Origin: Cymodocea nodosa
Taxonomy: Eukaryota > Streptophyta > Magnoliopsida > Alismatales > Cymodoceaceae
Reading direction: 5' to 3'
Assembly: GCA_036874045.1 (NCBI GenBank)
Contig: CM072339.1
Coordinates: forward strand, 2,115,501 to 2,179,500
Length of the DNA stretch: 64,000 bases
Position numbers and translations under genes: made by a program. Positions 25,775-38,968 of the stretch are shown in pieces (the stretch's first letter is position 1; the number at the start of each line of letters is the position of its first letter). The notes below the pieces were generated by a model, which was not told the origin of the DNA, ran no database searches, and saw nothing but the letters and a program-made list of their open reading frames with translations.

Positions 25775-25985
25775 GTACGATAGATTATTTTGAAAACATC
25801 AACTTCATGGCCTTGTCAAACACCCCCTGAAACACAGTTGTTATTCATATATTTCTATTTAATATATTTTTCATGGTATGGATGTGTATTAAATGGGATG
25901 CAAACCATTTCAGTCGGATTCAAATAGAGGTGAGGCACCTTCTGAAGATTTGTAGCTCATCCAATTGAGCGGTTGAAAGAAGGAA

Positions 25986-28900
25986 ATGGCTTCTTCTTTG
26001 ATGTTTCTATTCTCTCTGGTGACAATCTCAACGTCCATTGTAGTTATTGTTCGTGGTCAGAAAGGTTTGTTGCATAATGTACATATCCTTTGCTAAATCA
26101 TTACGTTCCTTGAACTTATGATGCTTTTCATCGTAGTATATCATTTGAAGCAGATGATGTTGTTGGAAATGAACATAACTTTCTTAGATTTTACACTAAC
26201 AATGTTTCGTCAAGTACCAGCTATAATTGTGTTATCTTGTATCCACACTCGGTCGATTCTTGATTATTCTAGTTTTATTTTTCCTCCATGAAACGTTTGT
26301 ATCCACCTAATGGAAATTATTACCCATTTATCTCGTTAGAGTACTCTTACTCGTTGATACAAATGGATAGATGATGGACCCGATGGGATACAAAACATCT
26401 TAAAAATTTTTAGTAATTAACTTCCAAGTCTAATATATTTGATCTCCCATGAAGTGGTACTATTTGATTTGCAAAAGATTATTGATATATTATGTTGAAA
26501 TTACTAGTCCATGGAATCGATTACATGTAATTTCTATGAATGTAGAGTTTCTAAATATCGATTGTGGAAGGGGATACTCCTATATTGACCATGTCACGGG
26601 ATTGAAGTACATCAGTGATTATGCGTACATAGATTCTGGTGTGGTTCACACGGTAAGTTTGACATATCGAAAAAACCAAGAGTACTCTCACGCTACGCAC
26701 CTTAGGAGCTTTCCCAGCGGTAAGAGAAATTGCTACACACTCAAACCAGTCCGCAAAGGAGGGTCGTATTTGGTGAGGGCCTACTTCCTCTATGGTAACT
26801 ACGATGACCTCAATCGCCTTCCCAAGTTTGAACTCCACCTTGGCGTCAACTTGTGGGAAACAATAACGATCAACGATGCATCGACCTACATTTCTTCTGA
26901 GATCTTGGCTTTTGCACCGACCAACACCATGTCACTTTGCCTCGTCAACACCGGAAATGGAACACCTTTTGTGTCGGCAATCGACGTGAGGCCTCTTTTG
27001 GACACCATGTATGAATACGCTAATGCCTCTCAATCATTAGTTACCTTTCGTCGATTGAACTTCGGTGGGGATTCCAGTAAAAGAGAAATCAGGTCAAAGA
27101 ACTACAACACCTATTCAAAAATTATATTTATATATATTATTTCTATTGATTGTATCAAGTTCACTTCCTGACCTTGTGGTATGAGTTGCATGTTAACAGG
27201 TACAAGAATGATAGATACGATCGCTTGTGGAGGACTTACAATCAAGATGATTGGGAAACACAAAATACAACTAGCTTTGTAAAACCAAATTCTTACAAGC
27301 AACCACAAGAAGTCATGGCAACTCAGTCCATACCAATGAATGGTCGTAAATTGGAAATCAAGCTGGATTTAGACATTGCGTCTAAATACCATGTAATAAA
27401 GCACTTTGCAGAGTTAAAATCATTGTTGGAGAATCAGTCTAGGAGTATGTATGCAACCATCAATGAAATATATTATACTAAAATCAATTCTGAAAAACTC
27501 AAGTACTTGAGTACATACTCATTGCTCACGCCAAAACCGATACATTCAGAGGAGCTACATTTGTCTATAGTTAAGGCAAATGATTCAACATTGCCACCAA
27601 TAATCAATGCGATGGAGGTCTACATCGTCAGAAAACTTGAAGTACAAGCTACTCATGATGGAGATGGTAGGAATTAATTAATTCATAACATCCTAGCTAC
27701 GTCGATTCACTCATTCCATAATAACCCTTGGCAAGAACTTATGTTCAAGTTGTCTTCATGATTGATTATATCAGTCTGTTCTACTAATAATTGACTACTA
27801 TTTTAATTTATAGTCAAAGCCATGGTAGACATCAAGACACATTATGGAGTGAAGAAAAATTGGATGGGTGATCCATGTGCTCCCAAACGATTCACTTGGC
27901 ATGGCCTAAATTGTAGTGACGAGTACTCCAAGAACCCAAGAATCATCTACTTGTGAGTATCAAAATTGTGAATGCACATGGAAACGCAAAAGAAAAGAAC
28001 GTTGGTTAATTTCATTTGGATCTTAATGCAGGACATTATCTTCTAGTGGGCTAACTGGTCGGATATCATCTTCATTTGGGAAGCTAGACAAACTTTATTA
28101 CTTGTGAGTATTTTTTTCTTAACCATTATTAAACATAGGTCTGTAAATGTTGGTTCAAAATTTCTTCCCAATTATTTGCAAGAGAAAATCTATATATTTT
28201 TACCACATATAATATAAAACTTGAAATTATCATCTTATTTTTGTACTTTAGATTAAAATAATCATTACCAAATGTATCCAAGTCTTTAATCCTTGCTTGG
28301 CTTATTCTTGATAGTCTAGCAAACCTAACAGAAGATAAATAGATATGATAATTATGGGATTTAAGATATGAAATTATATCAAAATCATGCATTAGCAAAT
28401 TTTCCATCATCCTAAATATTGGATTGTGTCCATAGTTTGCCTACCATTGATATTATCCAGTGAAGATGATTAATTATGGGTTGCATCTTTATACTAAAAA
28501 GTTCAATCTATGTGTGTGGTTCAATTCATTGATCTATTGCTCAGCTCTGGAAATTTATTTAGAATGATTTAAATTTTACTTGGTTAATACTTTTCCTCAA
28601 ATACATATTTTCTAATTTTTTGTAAAGTAGTGATCATTTTTTTTTTCTTTTTTTGTTCTAAGAAATCTACTTATAAAGTTGTAGAATAAGGAATTTTGAA
28701 AAATAATGACTTGAATTAGTTACCAAAGAGGATTTTGTATGAACTAGTGAGTCAAATCAATCTTAATTTATCTAGATAGAAAGTTGATCTATATCTTTTT
28801 TTTAGATAAAAATTGAATAATTTGTCAATTGTAAGATAAAAAGATGTTCACTATACCTGTTGACCATTTATTGCAGGGACTTATCAAACAATAGTTTAAC

Positions 28901-31217
28901 TGGCGTAATTCCAGAATTGTTGGGGCAGCTACCACACCTTAGATTCTTGTAAGTACCAAAAGCACTACGAAACATGTAATATATATAGTTTCATCACTTT
29001 TTCATTTTATATTGCAAGTATTTTTTCAGGAATCTACAAAATAATAATCTTAGAGGGCCAATCCCTAAGTCTATTTCCACAAAGGTGGAAGCAAATATTC
29101 TAATTCTAAAGTAAGTTTTTTTCTTAAAGTAAACCTTCCATTCAAAAGACACATCAAAATTTTAGTTATCATTTATGTGTTTTTGAGGCTTATGTACTTA
29201 TTTGTATTTCAATTTAGGGTTGAAGGAAACCCCTTAATGAATGATCCCACTTCCAAACCAACTACTAAACCAGAACCTAATCTTCTATTGATTCTTTTGG
29301 CAACTATTGGAGGCGTGTTGACATTGTTTGTTGTGGGCTTAGTCTTTTATTGTATTTACAAAAAGCGTAGAAGAGGTATATTTCCATCTTAGATGTTAAA
29401 TTGGAGAGCAGAGACTAGATTCATAAATAATGTCAATTTATGGGAAACTATAGTATTTATTAGTGATGGAATCATTTAATTGTTTTGATTGTTGTAGTTG
29501 GCCATCCAGTACCAGCTCAAGCTCAAGAAGAATCGACTCGTGATAATGAAGGTGCAATAACTGGAATATCATTTCAATTGAATAAGAAGTACTACACATA
29601 TCGTGAGCTTCAAACAATAACGAATCACTTCATGCATCTAATTGGAGAGGGAGGATTTGGAAAGGTGTACAAAGGAAGATTAACAGATGGCACCCTCGTG
29701 GCTGTCAAGATGATTTTGAAGATATCACTTCAAGCATCAAAACAATTCAAAAGAGAGGTAATGCATGTTCTTTTGCATATTGGAAAATAAAATGCTCTAA
29801 GAAAAGGACCTTCAATTTTTTTGTTTTGGTCAATTACGAGCTGTTATACTTGCATAATAGGCATCCTTTTAAACAATCATTGAACTATATATATTGTTGG
29901 ATGAAAGCAAAAAATTTTACTTGACAAATAGAGATATAGTTGAATATCTTGTTTGATAGCATTTGAGCACAATGTTTCCTTGTTGGATTCAGGTAAAGAT
30001 TTTGACAAGGATTTGTCATGATAACTTGGTATCCCTTGTTGGATATTGTTATGAAGATGGTCACATGGGACTTGTCTATGAATACATGGTGCGGGGTAGC
30101 CTTGCAGATAACCTTAGAGGTATGTAACTTGAACATCTAAGATTGGCACCTATCTAAACCAAATTTGATGCCAAGTCTTTAATTTGTTTCTAGAAAAGAA
30201 AAACCTACATTTTTAATGTTAAAATGGAAATAAATCCACAAGTAGTAGTTAATTTGTTTAGATGTTGATAAGTATGTTTATCTTAATGTCCTGCAGGTGA
30301 ATGTAGAAAATCAAGTAGTTTATCTTGGAGAGAGCGTCTACGTATATCAATTGAAGCAGCTCAAGGTATGCCAAACCACACTATATATGGGTTTCAACTT
30401 TTGTAATTTTTCTACTTTACATTTTTGTGTCACACTTTATGATAAATGATTGATTTATATGTAGGGTTTCACCATCTACACAATGCAAACATAATCCATG
30501 GAGATGTCAAGACAAGCAACATCCTTTTGGGTGAGAACATGGAGGTGAAGATTGGAGACTTTGGCATGTCTCGAATATTTGAAAGTGATACTTTCACTCA
30601 AGTAACCATTACAGGCACACCAGGGTATATTGACCCAGAGTAAGTGTTCACTTTCCATGCATATGCATCATGAAACCTTGTCTTACTAGATATGATACCA
30701 CATTAATTAAAACCTAGTAGTTAAGCCATATTTCTTTTTAGCATATCTAACAGACATAACTTCTTTAGTCTACCTAAGAATGGACACTACTATTTCATGT
30801 AGGTATTTAACGACAGGAATTTTAAAGAAGGAAAATGACATATATAGCTTCGGTATTGTTCTATTAGAGTTGATTACTGGACAAGCTGCCATTAATAACT
30901 CAACGAAAAGAAATGTACTTGATTGGGTAAAGTCAATGCTTCAAACAACAATGTTAGAAGATATGGTAGATGACAAGTTTCAGGAGTACAACCTAGATTC
31001 AGTTAAGAAGGTTATAGACATAGCATTGTCATGCACTGCTTCTACCAGCGAGGGGAGGCCAACCATGATGGAAGTGTTGTCTAAGATTAAGGATTGTGTG
31101 GGGCTTAAGAATGTTCAAGGAGAAATGAGTCCAGTCTCTGGTCAATCAAACTTTGATATTCCGCAAGAGATGTTTTCTATCGAGACGAGCCAATTTTTTA
31201 ATCCAAAAGTACGATAA
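25986..31217 (+). CDS. Gene B: malectin-like LRR receptor kinase (LRR-I), non-RD
   Basis: Thirteen exons: 25986-26064, 26546-27092, 27200-27666, 27814-27952, 28032-28103, 28877-28948, 29030-29110, 29218-29375, 29498-29757, 29993-30119, 30297-30365, 30465-30639, 30803-31217. They sum to 2661 nt, 886 aa, the same as gene A; a gain of 3 nt in exon 8 is balanced by a loss of 3 nt in exon 12. The domain order is as in gene A. The kinase has GEGGFGKVYKG, the VAVK lysine, HGD in place of HRD, DFG and GTPGYIDPE. Compared with A, changes cluster in the second half of the malectin-like region (exon 3, about residues 285-330) and in the juxtamembrane segment, where A has a Pro-Asn-Leu-Asp-Asp run and B a Lys-Pro-Thr-rich one. 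The gene looks fully functional. It is the left partner of the B-C cassette. Confidence 0.92.
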
Positions 31218-32820
31218 AAATGTACCAATGCATTTCAATTACACTTTTATAGAGCCAAGACCCTAATATTTGAACTTTTTTATTTATATATTTGTAGGTT
31301 TATGTGTGTTGTGCGTGTGTGCATGTGTGTTTTGTAAGTGAGTGAGTGTGCATGTATAATTTATTGTTTGAATAGTTAATATTGTGGATTTTTTTTGAAG
31401 CACACACCGATAATTGTATTTTACACTCAAATATTTATCTAACAACCATGTAAAATTCTACAAGTAATAACTTCTTCAACATCAACATTATTAAAAAATA
31501 TATTTAAAAAATAAAGAATTATATTAAAAAATTAAACCTTACCGTTAATAGTTAATATATAGTTGCACTACAAGATATTAAGATTAAGATAAAGAAAATC
31601 ACCCTTTGTCTTAGTTGTTCTATCCCTAATCTTTAAATGTAAATAATGGATTTAAAACAAAGGAAAAGATCTTTTGTTTTAAATGTTGTTGTTGAATAGA
31701 TTCGACGAAAGATGGATGACAAATAAAAATAAGTAACAAATGAAGAAATAACTTATTTCATATTTCGCTAGAAAAAGCGAGGGACACAAAATAAGGGATT
31801 ATTCCCTTGCATTAATAATAAAAATGGAGAGCAAGGGAAAAATATTGTCAGTAAAAAAATGTTTTTAATAATTAAAAAAAAGGAAAGAGATGGACACCTG
31901 CCCACCACCTGGTGGACGATCCTACAATTCTCAGCCTCGTCTACCAGACCTTTCGATTTTGTCGCTCTTCCTATTTTGCGTCGTTGATTTCCTTTTTGGC
32001 AGCTATAAGAGATGGACGAAGATCGAAGAAGGGCTGGCTTGAATCCTGCTCTTCCGATATCTCTCGCTCTCGATTACTATTCTCTGGTCTCCTTCCTTCC
32101 ACTCCTCTCTTATTCGATTACCGTTACGGTAACAAACGAGTTGAAAGGCCAGAATCGTCCATCATGAATCTGCAAAAAAAAAATGTTATCGGAAGAGATC
32201 AAGTAGAAAGAAGAAGGTGGGTTCTGGTGCACTCCTGGTCTCTCCCTCTTCCTCACTTACATTGGTCTCCATGGGCTCCCATAGGGTTGTCCTCCGCCAA
32301 CGAGGCTAGTCGCCCAAGCCCCTTGAACCCTTGCCAAAGCCCATGATATGCAAACAGAAAGAAAACAAAACAATAAAACAAAGAATACTCTAACCTATGC
32401 CTTTAAACTCTCGCTCGTCTGTGGTGGAGCTTAGTTGGCTTGGTTTATCTCGCGTCGATGAACTCCACTCATCTGCAATGGAGCTCTACCACCTCATGCA
32501 CGGAAGCTCCGTCCAATCCTGGTGGTTGCTCCGACATTCCTCGTGTCGGCGATCTTGCTCGTCTGTAACACGGTGGTGATCATTTGTGCAAACGAAATTT
32601 CGACTCTCACGCGGCATGTTGACATCAAATGATGGTGGTGGCGCTCGGCCGATGGCAACGATGCATGACTCGAAGGTGGAGTATTTTCTTTCAGCCATTT
32701 AGTGTGTGACAAGTATTGTAGACTTCTACATCTGGAAGTTTAAAAGAAAATACAAAAACTGAAGCAATTGGTAGTGGTAGGACTATAACAATTGTAAGTT
32801 CTACGACAATATAGAAGTTA
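31218..32820. other. 3' flank of gene B with GC-richer block
   Basis: Same organisation as after gene A: GT-rich tract near 31300-31350, AT-rich part, then the unidentified GC-richer block at about 31885-32700. ORFs of 60-144 codons in several frames here (for example 31912, 32397 and the minus strand at 32486) overlap one another, differ from the gene A copy and show no domain, so I call none of them. Confidence 0.55.
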
Positions 32821-33242
32821 GTGGGCCGGGTTAGGCCGGCTCAACCTAAAAAATTAAACCCATATGGATAGCGGGTCAGGCTGAGCCGAGTTGAAAAAAT
32901 AAAATTTCTTTTCAAAGCAGCCGAACCTAGCCCATATGGGTCAAGCTTGGGTCAGCGCCTGGGCCACCCACGGGCTGGTTTGTCGATTCGTTCAGATTTC
33001 TAAACATTTAACCTTAAATGTTGGGAAATTTAGATTTAGATAAAAAAAAACATGAAACAATAATAATAAAAGATAAATATCTAAGAAGTTGAAAATTAAA
33101 TAATTTTTGGTACAAAATATAAGTACCTAAAACGAAATGAAAATTCTGAAATCAAAATATTTTAGAATCAAAGTGTAAGTATCTAAAAAGAAAATGAAAA
33201 TGAAAACCAAAGTATTTTGAAAGCAAAAATGCAAATATCTAA
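32821..33242 (+). repeat. Long inverted repeat, left arm (gene C element)
   Basis: The outer part is GC-rich, with GGGCCGGGTTAGGCC and GCCCATATGGGTCAAGC. The inner part is AT-rich with repeated AAATATCTAAGA / AAGTATCTAAAA units. Its reverse complement recurs at 40458-40838: for example 33075-33090 matches the complement of 40591-40606 exactly. Repeated subterminal units of this kind are common in plant DNA transposons of the CACTA and hAT groups, but no diagnostic end or transposase was found. Confidence 0.75.
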
Positions 33243-34343
33243 GATCAAATCAAATGTCTTAGGTATAAAAGGTAGATACTTGAGAATTAAACAAAGATCA
33301 AAATATCAAAGATACAAAATAACAATATCCAAAGTTAAAAGATTTAAATATATCAAATACTCCTAAACAAGAGTATAAATTATTTATAAAAAAAAGAAAA
33401 AATACATATATAATATATGATTGGATAAGGGATTAAATTGTTTGCAAATTATTTTGGCATAAAAACATAATACACTAAAGTAAAAGAAATGATACAACAT
33501 TAATAAAGACAAAGGAAAATGTGTTAAATATATATATATAAGAGAGAGATACTAGAGAGAAAGACCACACCTAACATTTATAAATGTTTGATAAAGACAC
33601 CCAACATTATGAATGTCAAGTGACATTTAACGTATAAATATATATATATAGCGAACTTTGATTGAAGTCTTGCTTCATTTGAACATCAATTCTCTTCAAG
33701 TCATAAGTCTAATCTTAAATATTGATTAGTAATCACTTATTACAAATATGTTAAATAAGGATTTTCAACTAAGTACCAAAGTTTTTCATCATCAAAATAA
33801 AATGTTTGGACATTGGGATTCGTATATGTTAAGTTGAAATAATATTATTCCTAACACTCCACCCATTCAAAGTTGGTAGTTTGAAGCCTAAAGCTCTCTT
33901 CTCTCGTCCGACATTTAGTAGAAAGATCTCCGCCTACGATGCTTCCTTCTTCTTCATTTTTAACAGTCCAAAATAGTTACCACACGAAAACATATTTTCT
34001 CTATTGCTTAAAATAGTTGTTGCCCCAAAATGCTTGCAAGTTCATGCTCGCTATTGGGAACCAAATCTCCTCGTTCTTTCTTGCGATCTGCCCAAAACCC
34101 CTACGATCTCCTCTCTTGCAAGTTTGCACACTATTGCTCACTTATCGAAGCTATTATCGGTAAAACTATTTTCCATTCTCTCCTCTATGAATTTTGTATC
34201 TCGAGTTTTAGTAGCTTTTGCATAACATATTTCAATGGTTTGTTCAAATTCTTGAAGTTTATATGAGATGGATTTATTGGCTTCTACTTGTTATGATTTG
34301 TTTAGAAGGATTTTTTGGTTGTTATCTATAGTTGAATTTTAGT
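33243..34343. other. Unidentified sequence inside the element
   Basis: AT-rich, with a microsatellite-like TATATATA run at about 33636-33650 that is expanded in the second copy (51233-51266). Positions 34030-34225 have a slightly better balanced composition and open frames in two registers, but no domain and no evidence of selection. Confidence 0.4.
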
Positions 34344-34575
34344 TAAGATTGATAAAGAAGATTTACTTGAAGATCTATAAGATAAGTTTAAAAAAATTAA
34401 ATATTATTGATGATATATAATTAATAAAAAAGTACATATTGAAAGAAATACAAAGGTTAAAATGAATCAAGAATAGAAAAAAAAATTAAAAGATAAGAAA
34501 CGTGAAGATATGGTAATAACAATGTGAGATGAAAATACTATTTGATATTATTTATGTTGTAATATTTAAAATGAT
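34344..34575 (+). mobile_element. Harbinger transposase 3'-end fragment
   Basis: Aligns by eye with 5849-6075 of the Harbinger relic: both contain GATxAATAAAGAAGATTTACTT-like sequence, TTAAATATTATTGAT, ACATATxGAAAG, a run starting ATGAxTCAAGAA, and the trailing ATTTATATTATTT-like end. It corresponds to the last coding part and 3' end of the transposase. The copies are clearly diverged, so it comes from a relative rather than from a recent move of that copy. The second copy lies at 51962-52190. Confidence 0.7.
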
Positions 34576-35421
34576 ATCTAAAAGATGACCTCATTTGCAA
34601 CCACAGGCATTGGAAGTAATTCGTGATCTTCTTTTACCATATACGTAATACAAAATTTGATTTAATATTCCATAGAGATATCTTTGCTCTAGAATATATG
34701 AAGATAATGATTGTGAGCTTTCATTCTTCCTCTGATTTATTGAGCAGGATGATGAGGCAATTCATATTGTTTGACCATGTTCAGACTCACATAAACGTTA
34801 GAAAGGTGTGTTATGGCACCTTCACATACCATAATTTTTTATGGGCTCTAATTTTTAATATTGGAAGCTATATGCATTGGTCTTTTTAATAGTGCTTAAT
34901 CTTAATCATTCATGTAATCATCTATATATATGGTTGGATTTATAATTGTGAATAAACAATTGCATCTATTGATAGTTACCTTCTGAAATAAATTAATTAT
35001 TGCATGTCATAGAATGTTCGTTTAAAAAATTTTAGATATCAAGTTGAGAAATAATTGCAGTAAAATAACTATCAACATTCTCATTCTCAAAATCTCTCCC
35101 TTCCAAAATATTTCTCTTTCAAATGGTATATGTTAACTAGGATAGATTTTAAATGCTTTTGCGCCAGTTCACATATTTAACAAATGCATATTTAGCCATG
35201 GACAGCTTGTATCAGCTATAATGATTATTTTAAAAACGTCACACTTTGTTAATCACCCCTTGAAACACTGCTTTCTTGATATATATATTTCTATTTAATA
35301 TATATTTCATGATATGGATGTATATAAAATGAGATGCAAACCATTTCAGTTGGATTCAAATAGAGGTGTGGCAGATTTTGAAGATTTGTAGCTTATCCAA
35401 TTGAGCGGTTGAAAGAAGGAA
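34576..35421 (+). promoter_or_regulatory. Upstream region of gene C
   Basis: From about 35035 onward it is homologous to the upstream region of A and B, starting at AAATAATTGCA and including the conserved TATTTAATATA core near 35295 and the stretch before the ATG. The TGACGTCA site is replaced by TTGTATCA at about 35208. The part before 35035 has no counterpart in the A/B type. Confidence 0.55.
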
Positions 35422-38400
35422 ATGGCTTCTTCTTTGATGTTTCTATTCTCTCTGGTGACAATCTCAATGTCCATGGTGGTTATTGTTCATGGCCAGAAAG
35501 GTTTGTTGTATTTCGCTAAATCATTAGTTACATTCCTTTTTTCATCATTGTATTTCGTTTGAAACGCATGATATGCCTGGAAACCAACGTAATTTCCACA
35601 GGTCTTACGCTTTGTAACGGCAGGTGCTTTATTCGTTTTATTTGTCTTGATTACATCAATTAATGCTGTGTAAGTATCATCGACAATTGTGTTATATGAA
35701 ACGTTTGCATCCTCCTGACAAAAATTAGTACTAATTTATCTTGATGGATTCTTCGTCGTTTACACAAATCGATGATGATCCCGATGACATGCAATACATC
35801 TAAGAAATTTGTGTTACATTATATCTAATCTCGTCCATTCTTGAATATTCTAGTTTTATTTTTTCTCCAAGAAACGTTTATATCATCCTGATGAAAATTA
35901 TTACCCATTTATGTTGATAGAGTACTCTTCCTTGTTTATACATGCAATTAGATAGATGATGGACCCGATGGGATACAAAACATCTAAAAAAATTTTTGTA
36001 ATTAACTTCCAAGTCCAATATATTTGATCTCCCATGAAGTGGTACTATTTGATTTGCAAAAGATTGTTGATAAATTATGTTGAAATTGATTGTCCATATA
36101 ATCGATTACATGTAATTTCTATGAATGTAGAGTTTCTAAATATCGATTGTGGAAGGGGATACCCCAATACTGACCATGTCACGGGATTGAAGTACATCAG
36201 TGATTATGCGTACATAGATTCTGGTGTGGTTCACACGGTAAGTTTTACATATCGAGAAAACCAAGAGTACTCTCACGCTACGCACCTTAGGAGCTTTCCC
36301 AACGGTAAGAGAAACTGCTACACACTCAAACCAGTCCGCAAAGGAGGGTCATATTTGGTGAGGGCCTACTTCCTCTACGGTAACTACGATGGCCTCAATC
36401 GCCTCCCCAAGTTTGAACTCCACCTCGGCGTCAACTTGTGGGAAACAATAACGATCAACGATGCATCGACCTACATTTCTTCTGAGATCTTGGCTTTTGC
36501 ACCGACCAACACCATGTCACTTTGCCTCGTCAACACTGGATATGAATACGCTAATGCCTCTCAATCATTAGTTACCTTTCGTCGATTGAACTTCGGTGGA
36601 GATTCCAGTAAAAGAGAAATCAGGTCAAAGAACTACAACACCTATTCAAAAATTATATATATATATATATATTTTCTATTGATTGTATAAAGTTCACTTC
36701 CTGATCTTGTGGTATCAACTGCATGCCAATAGGTACAAGAATGATAGATACGATCGCTTGTGGAGGACTTACAATCAAGATGATTGGAAAACACAAAATA
36801 CAACTAGCTTTGTAAAACCAAATTCTTACAAGCAACCACAAGAAGTCATGGCAACTCAGTCCATACCAATGAATGGTCGTAAATTGGAAGTCAAGCTGGA
36901 TTTAGACATTGCATCTAAATACCATGTAATAAGGCACTTTGCAGAGTTACAATCGTTATCGGAGAATCAATCTAGGAGTATGAACGTAACCATCAATGAC
37001 ATATATCATACTAAACTCAATTCTGAAAAACTCAAGTACTTGAGTACGCACTCATTGCGCACGCCAAAACCGATACATTCAGAGGAGCTACATTTGTCTA
37101 TAGTTAAGGCATATGATTCGACATTGCCACCGATAATCAATGCAATGGAGGTCTACGTCGTTAGAAAACTTGAAGTACAAGCCACTCATGATGGAGATGG
37201 TAAGGAATTAATTCCTCAAACGATAATATCCTATGAAGATTCATTCATTCCTTAAGAAGCTGCTCATGATGGAGATGGTAAGAAATTAATTAAAGCATAT
37301 ATACTATCTTATGATGATTCAATCATTCCTCAATAACCTTTGAGAAGAAGATATGCTCAAGCTGTCTTCGTGATTAATTATATCAAACTCTTCTCAATAA
37401 TACGTAAGATAGGATTCTTTGATGTTCGTGAGGCTGTCATCAATCTGTTCTATTGATAAGTACTATTTGAATTTATAGTTGAAGCCATGGTAGCCATCAA
37501 GACACATTACAAAGTGAAGAAAAATTGGATGGGTGATCCATGTGCTCCCAAACGATTCACTTGGCATGGCCTAAATTGTAGTGACGAGTACTTCGAGAAC
37601 CCAAGAATCATCTCCCTGTGAGTATCAAAATTGTGAATGCACATGGAAACGCAAAAGAAAAGAACGTTGGTTAATTTCATTAAGATCTTAATGCAGGACA
37701 TTATCTTCTTGTGGGCTAACTGGTCGGATATCATCTTCATTTGGGAAGCTGGACAAACTTCATTACTTGTGAGTATTTTTCTCTTAATCATTATTAAACA
37801 TAGGTCTGTAAATGTTGGTTCAAAATTTCTTCCCAACTATTTGCAAGAGAAAATCTATATATTTTTACCACATATAATATACAGCTTGAAATTATCATCT
37901 TATTTTTGTACTTTAGATTAAAATAATCATTACCAAATGTATCCCAAGTCTTTAATCATTGCTTGGCTCATTCATGATAGTCTAGCAAACCTAACAAAAG
38001 ATAGATACATATGATAATTATGGGATTTAAGATATGAAATTATATCAATGTCATGCATTGGCTGATTTTCCATCATCCTAAATATTGGATTGTGTCCATA
38101 ATTTGCCTACGATTAATGTTATTTAGTGAAGATGATTAATTATGGGTTGCATCTTTATACTAAAAAGTTCAATCTATGTGTGTGGTTCAATTCATTGATC
38201 TATTACTTGGCTTTGGAAATACCTTTAGAATGATTTAAATTTTACTTGGTTAATACTTTTTCAAAAATAAAATATTTTCAAATACATATTTTGTAATTTT
38301 TTGTAAAGTAGTGATCAATTTTTTTCTTATTTTGTTCTAAAAGATCTACTTATAAAGTTGTAGAATAAGGAATTTTGTAAAATAATGACTTGAATTAGTT

Positions 38401-38968
38401 TCAAACGAGGATTTTGTGTGAACTAACGAGTCCATTTGATCTTAATGTATCTAGATAGAAAGTTGATCTATATCTTCTTTTTTCTAGATAACAATCAAAT
38501 AATTTGTCAACTATAAAATAAAATGACATTCAATATACATGTTGACTATTTATTACAGGGACCTATCAAATAATGGGTTAACTGGTGTAATTCCAAAATT
38601 CTTGGGGCAACTACCACACCTTAGATTCTTGTAAGTACCAATTAAGCACAATGAAAAATGTAATATATATAGTTTCATCACTTTTTCATTATATATAGCA
38701 AATTTTTTTCCAGGAATCTACAAAATAATAATATTAGTGGACCAATCCCTAAGTCTATTTCCACGAAGGTGGAAGCAAAGATTCTAATTCTAAAGTAAGC
38801 TTTTTTCTTAAGGTGAACCTTCCATCCAAAAGTCACAGCAAAATTTTAGTTATTATTTATATGTTTTTGAGGCTTGTGTGCTTATTTGCATTGTAATTTA
38901 GGGTTGAAGGAAACCCGTTGATGAATGGTCCAGGTTCCAATAGTAAAGTTAGAAGAGATGGTAGATGA
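35422..38968 (+). CDS. Gene C: secreted malectin-like/LRR protein without kinase
   Basis: Eight exons: 35422-35500, 36131-36623, 36733-37199, 37479-37617, 37697-37768, 38559-38630, 38714-38794, 38902-38968. All phases and splice sites fit, giving 489 aa. It has the signal peptide, the malectin-like domain, the WMGDPCAP linker and the LRRs of genes A and B. A deletion then joins exon 8, just before the membrane span, to the middle of exon 13 in another frame, so the protein ends about 20 residues later. There is no membrane span and no kinase. Exon 2 also has an in-frame 54-nt deletion between TATG repeats, which removes GTPFVSAIDVRPLLDTM plus one residue, a normally conserved strand of the domain. 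The product would be secreted to the apoplast. It could be a soluble decoy or partner of the receptor, or simply a pseudogene. In favour of a gene: the ORF is open through eight exons and the same in copy E. Confidence 0.6.
37199..37330 (+). repeat. Tandem duplication around the exon 3 donor of gene C
   Basis: The exon-3 end CTCATGATGGAGATGGTAAG at about 37185-37204 is repeated near 37260-37280, together with the following ATTAATT and GATTCATTCATTCC-like sequence (unit about 75 bases). It produces a second potential donor site. The frame between the two contains a stop, so use of the second site would truncate the protein. It is present in E and absent in A, B and D. Confidence 0.7.

Larger units (their letters stand above)
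23022..25985 (+). promoter_or_regulatory. A-B spacer and upstream region of gene B
   Basis: Begins at GATTTAATTTTTTTGATCC, the point where the amplified unit starts (matches 40816 and 58444 onward). It contains the duplicated promoter block described for gene A. The short ORFs here (for example at 23033, 23811 and 25269) recur in each copy only because the DNA is duplicated, and they show no domain. The last 250 bases before the ATG are strongly conserved among A, B, D and F and probably include the core promoter (TATTTAATATA near 25857). Confidence 0.65.

Noticed and set aside
31912..32712. ORFs of 60-144 codons on both strands in the GC-richer block
   Set aside because: They overlap one another, are not preserved in the A copy and show no domain; they seem to be a by-product of base composition.
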